From the NCBI GenBank assembly GCA_038503075.1, contig JBCAML010000005.1:1426001-1490000 (forward strand): a DNA stretch of 64,000 nt. The letters run 5' to 3'. This document shows positions 11,179 through 22,700 of this stretch, piece after piece. The position numbers and the translations under genes were made by a program. How positions within the stretch are numbered: the stretch's first letter is position 1; each line of letters starts with the position of its first letter. The notes beneath the pieces were generated by a model, which saw only the letters and a list, made by a program, of their open reading frames with translations, was not told the origin of the DNA and did no database searches. The stretch is from Gyromitra esculenta (taxonomy: Eukaryota; Ascomycota; Pezizomycetes; Pezizales; Discinaceae).

Positions 11179-14100
11179 GTAAGAAGTGTTTAAGGAATTA
11201 CAGAAATTTGATTTAATGAAAAATAGAGATGAATTGTCTCTCGATAATGGGATGAAAACAGACGTGTAGTGGTGATGGTGGGGACAGACAGCAAGCGGTG
11301 CGCGAGGAGGGATTCTTGAAAGCGCGCGAGTGTTTGTTTTGCCAAGGATTAGAGTTTCCCGGAGCGGAAATTCCTGAAACGCGAATCTCCCATGGCAACC
11401 AGACGACGCGTGCGTTGCTATGGCCCTGGGGAATAGGCACGTGTGGGGTCCAAGAATGCTTCTTGCAACACAACCCTGGACTTTCTGCGGGGTGACGTTG
11501 TTTATCTCCATGTTTCACAAGGTCTATATAACATGTCAATGGTAGTGATAAACGTACTTGTAGTTTCAGGACCCCGCTTTCTGTCTTGCTGTTTCGCGGT
11601 TTCCCTCTCGTTTGTCACACATAAATCGAGATATCTGATTCATCAGCTATCTTCCTGAACAGCAGACCCGTATCTCCTGCACCAGCACGCCTGGGATGTT
11701 GGAAATAACACCCTTTGAGAGCGATAAGCCGAAAATGCCATAACGTTTTGAACCTACAATCGTAATATCGGAAATCAGTCGCCTTTCTTTAGGAAAAAAC
11801 ACCGATATTTTTACATACGCTAATGTGTCTCGAAAGTAAACTAATACCACCGAATCCAGCAGTCCCTAATATCTGTATATAAATTTACCACCTTCACCAT
11901 ATGCGTGATGAACTAAAAAAATAAAATGGAATAAAAATTTACATCGTTTTGTCCAAGAAGTTCCTGATCTTAGCGGCATAGGCTGAAATGGATAATCGTA
12001 ATCTAACAATGCACAACTATTGGCATGCTAGGAGAAAGCATCCTACTGAAAATCCTCAGCGCGTTTAAACGCTCCCCGACGAAGCGAGGATGCAAGAAAC
12101 CGGATCTCCAGTGCATAATTAAGCAGATCTTAGATTGCAGAGAAAATATTTTCATTTAATATCCAGATATTAGCTGGCATCTCTTCACCTCTGATAGCAT
12201 ACCCGTGGCTCAAGCATATGTAAGCTAACCTGTCGACTCGGACACCAAACCGTTTTTAATGGTGTTGATATGATACATTTATTATTGGATAGAAGATGCA
12301 TTTGCCAATACTGAGTACCCACCCGCGCCTTTTTTAGTTTTCATGTCAATTAACCGGGGATGAGACTCTATCCGCACCACTCCGCGTCAGTCAATATCTA
12401 GGGTTCTGATTTTACCACCCACCTGCTATCAAGGAAAAACGTACAAGCGGGATGATAGGGACCCATCATCCACCACAGTGTGAATATATCTTTCGAGGAG
12501 TAGTCTATGGAACATCAACGGTCTGCTGAGGTTCACTTTATATCACTTTTTAGTTGCATGCAACCGTATGCGCGCAAATTCTCCCAGAGTATTCCGTGCT
12601 GAGCCTAAACCTAAACTATGTTTCTAATATTGCGAGAAATTAGCACAACGGATTATTTGTGGCGCCATCTGGGCTGTTCTGTACTTGCCTTTTCACTTCA
12701 GAGTTGCTGGCCTGCTGCGAGAATCCCTTCGGTGTATGCAACACCTCACACTCTTGATGTTTATTACTAGAGACTAGGTATTAAACGGCAATAGCAAGAA
12801 TAGGGGCTGTCTAAACTACAGCCATTCTAGGGGAGCCTCTCAATAGGGCCTCCGTCGGAATCATAACATACCCTTGTCGCTAAGTTATAGATCTGATGTT
12901 CGTAGGGTTTTTCGGTTTCGCGCAGGTGCAGGCATGCCTCAATTCCAGCTGAAGCAATCAGTCCGAGCCTCCGAGCTCTGCTTCTACTGATAGCAATCTG
13001 CTACTCATTTCCGCGGTTTTGTAGCTCTTTAGGCAGAGGTTGTCTCTTGGACCCGGTGCGTCGATATCGATAGTAGGGCTACAAAATTACAGGCCTAGCT
13101 AAGAACTAAGAGAGATAGCAAATTAATAGTACGTACTTAGAGAAGATAAGCTCCCATGCCAAAGAATCTCCAGTCTTAATAGATAGCATGTGTCCGAAGG
13201 GGAGTAGCGATGGCGGCGCTGTAGCGCGCGAGTAGCTATCATTGGGATTCAATGACGAATGATGTGGCTAACGTTGTGAGCGAGCAAGTCTGCATGTTAC
13301 CAAAACAATAGAATATCTAACTGTTATATCAACAAGCCAGTATGGCAATAGAGAAGGTGGAAGTAGAGTATTGAAAGCATGTTATTCTTCCTTTTAGAGA
13401 TATAACAGCACAGGCTTGTTACTCCAGCTACATACATGTATGTATACATGTAGTCAACAAAATCGCCTTATGCACATATATACGCGTATCTCCACTACCT
13501 TCCACGAAGTAATTGAGTTATGTAATATCGTAGTATCTCGGGGTAGTGCGAGTATACGAAAAAGTAACCAGAATGCTTTCCCTTGTCGGGAGGAGTGAGG
13601 ACGAGTAAACTAAGGAATGTGTTAATACAGCTCCTTCTTAGTCGGGAGACTTTTCTCAATCCATAAACCGCCCTTATTGTGCTGTGGACTGCAAGCCCGG
13701 CCTCTAGGATATCCACATATATACATGTCCCTATTATAATTAACGGGCCGCGAGGGTTCAGGAACGCAGCAATCGCGTCCATACAGTCAGTACATTACCG
13801 GAAGATCATCAACATGCAAAAACCCGTCAATTTCATACCAGGCCAAAAGTCTCTCCACGATCAGTATGCTTCTATTCTTAATCACAAGTCTCACTTTTTG
13901 CCTTTTGATGGTTTGCCTTCGTCCTAAAGCCCCACTTACGTTCAATAGCCCTCCGAGACATTACAGTAATCCTAAGCGCGGAAGATATATTTTAGCTACC
14001 TGTCTCATCAGCACGATATCTTCCTAAGCAGAAGGCTATACTATTTTTGGCAAGCTAACTAGGCTCTAAGACCTGCCTTCATATTCATCATCGCACTGCC

Positions 14101-16763
14101 GATTTTTCGGATTGGTATTCGTCTGCTTTGCTATCATTTAACGTGTTGCCGATGGAGGGTAAGTTGTTGTCTGCAGAGTCAACGAGAGATGAAAATGTGG
14201 GGAGTAGATCTTCATGAGATGTACGATTTAGCAGTAGAGATTCACGTGTTATGTAACGGGAGTTATGAAAATAGAAGCATCAGCCGAGAACTCGCCGGTA
14301 GGGACGTCAGAGAAGCACACACGCACATTCCACATTCCACCACCCAGTAGAGTAAAATAGCTGCTGGCCAACCGGTAAAAAAAAAAAAAGGGCCATATTT
14401 AATTCTCCAACCCTGTTTGCTTTTTGGCCATGGTGTTTTGGCGCTGATAGGTACAAACGCCGAACAGTTCATTATACATTTGCGCAAGAGAAATATTGCA
14501 GTGGGCGCCTCGCCCATGGCCATCGGCATAGACTAATGCAGGTACGCCACTCCTTCAGTTTCGTCGACAGCTAAGTGATGGGGTCTTTTTTTCTCACTGA
14601 ACATCGTTTGCGCTGTTACAAATGCCATCGGGAAGCCGGCATTGATTTTTGTGGAGAGATCTCGTGGAATGGGAACACAAAGTGGCAGTAAGAAACCAAG
14701 AAACGTAGCGTTTACATAGGACAGAGAATAAAACATCAAACGTGTACAAGAAGTACAATAACCTTTTTGGATCCTGAAACAAGGGAGATCGAAAAGAAAA
14801 AAAGAAAGAAAAAAAGAGCCGGTAGATTAGTGAACTGGCGATGGATGCTTCGATGGGACCGTATGTGGCAGTGCGCTGTACAGTTTTCTGTCGAAACGGG
14901 CTGTCGGTATCTCGATTAATATTAATCCTGGCTGCTTCCGAGTCAGTTGCTGTGATTCGGGAGTGTCGAATCAGGACCGGGAACGATGGCGAGTTTGTTT
15001 ATTGTTTATCAGGCTCCCCAAGATTTGCCAAAACATAGATTTTAGGGAGGGGGCTGGGGAATGGTTTCAGGATCGAATTGATTTTGATAATTTTTTACAG
15101 AAAATAGCACTTTTGTGTCAGAGTCAGTTCGAGCAGAATTTTCTTATGACCGTCACAATTTTCAAGTACATTTCGTAAAAAAAAAAAGACTGCATGTTGA
15201 GCCTGGGATGCATGACTTCGTGCGCAGGATGTAAAAGCAAGTGCCATAGGTCAACGAGGTGGGCAATGATTCGGTCAACAACAAGTATTAAAACAACACC
15301 AAGGCTGACCTAACGAAGGTGGGGTTCGCTATCCAGTAAACGGTAGTCACCAAAAACGAAAAAAGAGCTGTCAGCCATTCGGGTAGCCGTACCGCAGCAG
15401 CGATACCTATGATGGACGATGTAGCTCTGCTTTCGCATCCGATGTTCGGGAAGGGTAGACGGACGCAGGACACGCCAACCGTTTCTGCTTCTGCGAGCTG
15501 CAGAGCACCACCGTTCCTACCGACGAGTGTATGCAGAAACACGTGTTCTCCTCCAAGTGTGTTGTAGTGGTGTGCGTTTTTCCTGCACCCGCCGAACGGC
15601 GAGCGGCCAAACGAGGGTTGGTGCAAAATAATAAACCCGCCCCAAGTGAAAAAATTTAATAGCTACGCTGAAATAATAACGAAAATTGGCCTTGAGGTTA
15701 AATCATAATGGCACGACTAAGGTGCAGGGGCGCCGGTGGGGGGGATGTTCTGGGGCGAACAGAGAGAGACGAGAAACGGTTAGGGCGAGGGCTTGCAGGG
15801 GATTGACGTAAGGGCGCTATAGCTCTATCGGGAGGAGCTTTTGGGGGGGCAAGGATACATGTAACCAGTGAGAATTAAAAGGACGTTAAAGGGAGCAGCG
15901 AAAAGTTAAGGAAAATCGTATCGTGAATTGCCATTGCCTTCCCCAAGGTTGACCAAGTTAATTGACCTGGTCCAGTAGTAGACGAGAGACTGGGAACCAG
16001 TTGAGTAAATCTAGAATAGAAAAACAAAAAAAAGAAAAAGTTGGGGATAAGTGAGACCTGTGAAAACAAACCACCACCGGCAGGAGAGGGAACTCGGACT
16101 CGGACTCGGCGAATGAACTCACGGCTGACCCTGCACACCACTGGATCACGCATCCCCCACACCACCACTTTAACTTCTTTTTCTCTGCTCCGCTGGTCAT
16201 CTTGAACGACCCGACCTGCCTACATACCCCTACTGCTAGCTAGAGGGCAGGCGGCGGACGGAAAACAACACTAGACTCTCGTACTCTTCTCTACTCTTGT
16301 CTACAGCCCTTCCTCTCCCGCTCCTCCTCCGTCGTTCTCTCTTCTCCTTCATCTTATTCCTATTACCTTCTCATTTCTTGTTCCATCCTCCCCCCCCACC
16401 TCCCCCGTTTACACTACTTCTACGGGTCGCCCTACAGCTCTTCCTCTACACTAGCGCTAATCCTACAGAGGCTCAACTCTGATACGATACAAAAGAAAGC
16501 ACCTTAGCTATAGTTTTTCATATCTCCATGTTCACCGGCCATCTGCCGAACCAGGTGAGTGGATCCTAACCAATCTCAACTCGCCTCATACATATCAATG
16601 CCACCTCGTCCCCATTGTCTTATTTTAGCTGACAGCTGGCCCCCCGTTGCCCTCCCTACAGTAGCTCGGTTCGTTATAGAAATCTAAAAGCAGAGAAAAG
16701 AGCAGGAATTGAGCTCGATACGATAAAGTAACTGGCCTTCCCACACTTCCCCCCTCTGCCAGG
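11179..16763. other. Long spacer and 5' leader of the giant gene
   Basis: About 5.6 kb without a recognisable gene. Three exact TACATGTA copies lie at 13433, 13445 and 15856, and TAGCTATAG at 16505-16513. The right end is pyrimidine-rich (about 16270-16480) and looks like promoter and 5' UTR of the next gene. A good donor (CAG/GTGAGT, GT at 16555) and an acceptor ending at 16762 suggest a 208-nt intron in the leader. An upstream ATG at 16528 lies in the first leader exon, out of frame with the main protein after splicing. Confidence 0.5.
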
Positions 16764-19700
16764 ATGTCATCCTGGTTCTTATCCAGTCAGGTAGCTGAGC
16801 TTAAGAAGTAGATAGATAGACAGGTATAACGCGAGCCTTCGCATTCTCACCACCCAGAAACACCAAGTTGTCTCCCTCATCAGCAACAGGCTCGTCAGTG
16901 TATTTCTCGCAGGGTCCACCGTCGTCTTTGCCACCAGTGGTCTCCTCAGAACAAGAACGGCCATCGTTCTCTCTACGAACACCCTCACCACACCCAGAGA
17001 TCTCTCCACCTCACGCCGCGCGCTCGAGATCCTGGTCACAATCATCTTCTTCCAACTTAACAGCCTCGTCACCCATTGTCCCAGCTGGGGGCTTGGTTCC
17101 GCGGAGACGAGGGAGCTCTCAGTATTTCACTCCCGCGGGGAGTCTCAGGAGCTGGAGTAGCCTGCAGCCCCCGCTTTTGCCCGGCAACAACAGCCAGGTA
17201 TCAGCCGGTAGCCCTGCAGTGACACCGCGGGCTCCTCCTGCCAGGAGAGGCACGGAAGTAGGCTATCTCGGGACTGCAGCGAGTGTGCTGTCTAGTCTCT
17301 TCACTCCTGCAAAGGAAGCTCAGGCTCCAGGGAGTTCATCGAGCCAACGTCGATATACCGAGGACTGGGTCCTTCGAGGATATCAGCAACACAGACGAAG
17401 CGATAGTAGCTGGTACACGGACGCTTCAGACGAGTCCGATTCCGAGGAAAGTATATATTTTGGGACGCATCGTCGTAACCCTTCAAACGCAAAGACCATC
17501 ACCCCGGCAGATTTTCAACCCGAGGGTTTTTTGGCAATACCAGAAGTAGAGCTTTCCTCTGACGCGGAAACGGGGATAAGCGGAGGAGCAGAAGCGTGGA
17601 AAACAGCACCACAGAGCTTGATTGAGGCTCGCACGGAATCGCACCCAGCAATGCCTTCACTACCAAGCAGATGGGCGACATCGCCAACAACACCTACATC
17701 AATGGAGAGCTCCCCGGTGAAGAGCAATGGTTTCCGAGAATTGGAACACCACCCTATCTCAGATCTAGCGGTATTTGGCACGGTAACAAATGGGCTAGAT
17801 GCTAACATGGTCCGAACACCTTCATCCTCAACCGAAGCAACAACCACGCCGCAAACAAACGGTGCGACAGCTAGTTTACTACCACTTCGGGATCAGTCCT
17901 CCCCAGTAAGCCGGTCAAACACACCAAATCTTAGAAGTGTAAAAAAATGCAAAGGAAAGAATGTTATCATTCAGATTCCTTCGGAAGCACCATGGGGGGT
18001 GGGAGAGAGACCGATGCCACTGACCATGCAGCAGGTTGAGGAACGGAAAAAAATGTGGGAAGCCCAGGGCTATACTGCCGATTTCCTCAACGGGAATGGT
18101 GGGCAAAGCAGAGAAGTTTTCCCAGATCTAACTGTAGAGAGGGTTAAATCGGGTGAAATGTTTGTTAGCGTTCCTAATTTGAAAGGTATGTCATTTTTAA
18201 TCTTCTGTATCTCTCGTGTTTTCGGCGTTCGAAATATCATGTCGTCCGAAGTTTTATCTCGATACTCTATATTCGAAAGGAGCTATTTTTATGCATATCA
18301 CAAATAGTCGTTGCCTTATCGGAAAATTTCTTTTCTTTTCTTCCCCTCATTTACCCTGGTGCGAACATAATCTACTGTACCATCATCCATGTTTGAGCCA
18401 CGATTTTTGGACTCGGAAGGAGTATCGGTCGCTAACCGCAATCCCCTTCTAGATTGGGAGACATACTGTACTGGGCTTCGAGAAGAAAAGCTCCGGGCTT
18501 TAGGTGTGATATTAAGCGAGGAAGCACCGGCCGCTACCTCACCTGCAGCTACAAGGGGACAAACTCCACAGGTACGTAAAACCTTTCCCACTTTTAGGAA
18601 TTTGTAGTTATACTAATATCGACCTATCCATAGTCACACCACCAAAGCCCTGCTTCATTCCACGTTAATACTTTCTCACCACCTCAGCCTACCACATCCG
18701 CGATGTCTAACCCCATGGGGAGCCAAAACGGCAACGGCAACGTAAACTACCACACACACCACTACTCTCCCTCGTTGGCGCAGGCTCCCATCCATGTGCC
18801 GCACATTCCTGCACCTCCTAATCATCACCTTCCTTTCCATATGCCACGGCAATCCATGTCCATGACCACCACCCCAATCAATAACCATGAGTGGGAACCT
18901 TATGGGAATAACATGTACACACTGCCACCACAAAGCCAGCCAACTCCTCCAATGATGAACGGATCAGGTGTTTGGAGCCCTGGACCATTTGCCCTGCGAA
19001 ATAGTTCACCCATGGGAGGCATGGGACACCATAGCCAGCATAGCCATTCGCCAAGCATGTTCACACCACAATATCTCATGGATGAGAATATGGATTATAT
19101 GCAACATAACGAATACGTAGAAAACCAAAGGGCGGCATACTATGGCCACCAACCCCATCACTCACTCGTGAACATGGAAAAGTACCATCAACAGCAGATG
19201 CGCCGGGGCTCACCTTTAGCGCAAGTTGGGCATCCTGATGATATTGAGGATCAGAATATGGTGAACGGTATTGTTGGTATTGATGCACCTGTCCCCACGC
19301 ATCGTCATCACATCAGTATTTCGCTACAGAAGGATATCGAAGGTATGGAGAACTATCAGAAAGAGATCGAGACCCATGTCGGGAATGGGCATCATCACCA
19401 GTCCAATGGAGATGGGTTCAACACAAATCCAGTCTCCCCAGCTCCCGAAGTTATGTATCCGCAACAACCAGATATCCCGAACGTTGAACACGATGTCCAC
19501 AATGGGCAAGAGTTGCGTTCAAACCCTGACGAGGATGTGTCTGATGTCGAGACAGAAAGACGACAGAACCAACAGGCGGCTAGGGATCGGGCGCAAAGTA
19601 TCATTGGGATGGGCGCTCAGTACCTTGATGACAATTCAATTCCAATGCCAGAACCTCAAATTTCACACTCATTCATCCCACAGCAACATTATCCACCTCA

Positions 19701-22700
19701 TAATCGGGATACGTCTCTTTCTCACATGCAACTCCAATACGATTCTACTGATCCTAGAGAGAATTCTGCAATGTCAATGCTTATGGCCGGCGGTGGTCTG
19801 GGTGCTGGTTCGCGTCTTGGATCTGGTGGCATTATTGGCGGTCGTGGTGGCCATGATGAGTTCCTTAGTGAGGATGGCCGAACAAACTCATCTGACATCG
19901 TAACAAACCCTAGCGAGCCACCGAGCCCGCGTCCGAAATATACTTCATCCCATATGCACAACATGTCGAACAACAGTAATGCATGGATGTCAGATACATC
20001 CAGACCAGCAGGCTCAGTGACTTCATCGACCACGAAGCTCAATGCCCAGGCAAAGGAGTTCAAAAGCAACTCCTCCTTTACATATTCTCCCAAGAGTAAG
20101 CCTTTCATTCCCTCTAGTTCTGTCGTATCATCTCCCGCTGGTAGCACTGGTACCCACTCACGGAACGTGAGCGGTGGTGGTCCAATCGGCTTCGGTAGCT
20201 TCGGTGGACTAGGTGGTAGCAGGCTCAACATTGCTGCCGCGCCTTTCCGACCAAGTGGATCCGTATTTAGCGTATTTGCGAAGGGATCAGCAGCCATGTT
20301 TTCTCCGGATGCACCTGAATTCAAACCCAAATCGGCTGTGGCGCTACCACCACCTCCAGCGAGCACTACCCCGACTGGATTGTTGCCCATCTTTGCACAG
20401 ACCGATGAAGCCGTCTTGCCGCCGTCCGAGAAGAAACTTTCCCCTATCGTCCGTCCTCCTAGTCGTCTTACGATTCATACAGAGGCTTCTGCGGATGAGA
20501 TAGGTGATGCAAGAGAAGGATCAGTGTCGGAGGGTGGAAGGAAGAGGGTTAAGCATGGCCCAACTTTGAGTGATGTCAAAGATATGGAAGTACCGACCTT
20601 AGAAAGTCTGCAGCCTGCGGAAGCAGATAACGTCTCCGCTGCTTATTCAGATCATGATACTCCCGATGAAGATACTATTGTCGAAGGCAGTCAGACTAGC
20701 GACGAGGCTGATGAGGCTGTGGAGGAGTTGATAGAGAAGAAGAGCGAGCCTCTGGTTATCATTGCAGAGGATGAGGTCAAGGCAGAGTCGGAGTACCAGC
20801 CTTATGAATTTAAAAACTCGGAGGAAGCGACTGGATTCGCGATGGCGGATTCGGGTATGTCTGCTCTTCCTAGGCGCGATACACGCCTCGACATATTTGA
20901 TAAAGGATTGTCTGTGGAAGAAGCTCAAATCGTTGCAGGTGTACTCGCTACTCCTCTAGATAGTGCATCGGAACGAAATATTACACACCTACCCTATGAA
21001 GTGCCAGCACAATCTTCCCTACAACCAACAGATTTCAACTTCGATTTCTCACAATCGGCGGACCTCGCATCTCCTATCTCTGCGAAGAAGTCTAGTGGCA
21101 TGGGCGAATCACGCTATGCTCATACTCCATCACCACCGCCTTCCCACCCTGCCCCTCCTCCACCTATAATGGAGAATCTGTCCACATTCGAGCTACCTGC
21201 AGATTCATCGCCGCTCAGCGGCAGTGCTGATCCCTCTGGGAGCAATCCCTTTGAGGATCCGACAAGACGGATGCCAACCGATTCGGAATTGGATGAGGTT
21301 ATTCGACAGTTGGACGTGGCCGATCCAATCTTCGAGGGTCGAGATAACGAGGAATATTCTGGATCCGAATCTAGTGATCATGATGTGGAGGAGGATGAAG
21401 AGGAGCAGAAAGAACCAGAGGTTGCTCCCTGGAAACAACGGGAGGAGGAGGAGGAGGAGGACGAAGAACCCGAAGAGGAGGTTGTTCCCTGGAAGCGAGA
21501 TACTCCAAAGAGGCCTGCCATTCCACTATTCCGTGAGCCGACCCCAACGTTGGAGAATCCTTTCGAGCAGGCGGAGCGCAGCGCGGGCCCTAGCCCAAGT
21601 CCACGTCGTGCTTACTACCGTCATCGCGCTTCGTCATTCTCACCAGACGAAGAAGCATACGGTCAAGCACAGACCACTAGCGAGATTGCTTACCAGCCCC
21701 CTATGCAAGAAGATGGCATCGCGAACGTTGATAGTGACTGGGACGACATGATTGAGGGAGAAGAGGACACTAAGCTCCGGCCGCAGAGCCGATTATTTTT
21801 TGATGCTCACGTCGAGGAGCTTGTTGGTGGCCTCCTTCGCTCTCGTTTGGATCCAGTGCATAAGAGTCTTTCGGCCATTCACGATGTGCTAAAGAGTTAT
21901 TCGGTTTCCATTGGTGGACGTAGAGGAAGTATTTCGACTTCTGCTGTTCACAGTGATGCCGATGATGAAGACGACGCTAATCCGCCAAGATCGCCGAGGA
22001 AGGACAAAAAGAGCGAGAAAATTAAGTCTGCTGTGGTTGAGGCTTTAGTTATGCATAACTGGAGCGCTCCCACAGAGGACAAGCTGGCGGATATTTATGG
22101 CGCCATTGCCAAGGTATCTCGTGCTTTCCAGGACAACCATCTGAACGATGATCTTGCAGAGACAAAGAATTCTATTCTGGATGCGCTTGTCAAGATCGTG
22201 CATACAGATGAACTCGATCTCGCTAAGGCCGATCTTCTAGCTGCAATCAGAAGCACTGCGAAGGCCAACGATATGGACGAGTTGCGCTCAGACTTCATTA
22301 GCTCCGTTTCTAAACTCGCACAGGTTGAGGATGTTGCTTCTATCCGCGAGACCATGGAGGACATCTTCAGGGATGTTCCCCAGACCAGTGATATCACCAA
22401 TATGAAACTAGAACTCCAGGAAACATTGACTAGATCCGCGCAGAAGATCGATACCGATGAGCTCAAGAAGTCAATCGCAGACGTTTTCAACAAGGTCGCC
22501 CATAAGGAGGATCTCGAACATTTCCAGAACATCGCAATTGATGTGTTCTCGAAGGTTGTTAAGACAAATGACCTCGTGGAAATCAAGAACATTATATTGG
22601 AGGTCTTGAAGTCCGTTCACAGTGTTGATGTCAAGAACGATGTTCGGAAGCTGTCTCACGATAACGCAGCTTTCGGACAGACACTGTCGGAGATGTTGAA

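Noticed and set aside
11035..11511. 158-codon minus-strand frame overlapping the E2 leader
   Set aside because: It crosses the inferred intron of the E2 gene in another frame and is explained as leader sequence.
15875..16200. Two overlapping minus-strand frames of 80 and 97 codons
   Set aside because: Low-complexity Phe-rich and Val/Ser-rich translations without a plausible start context or known motif.
19722..20390. 222-codon minus-strand frame
   Set aside because: Antisense to the giant gene, whose sense frame is continuous for over 2,000 codons; the antisense frame is a shadow.
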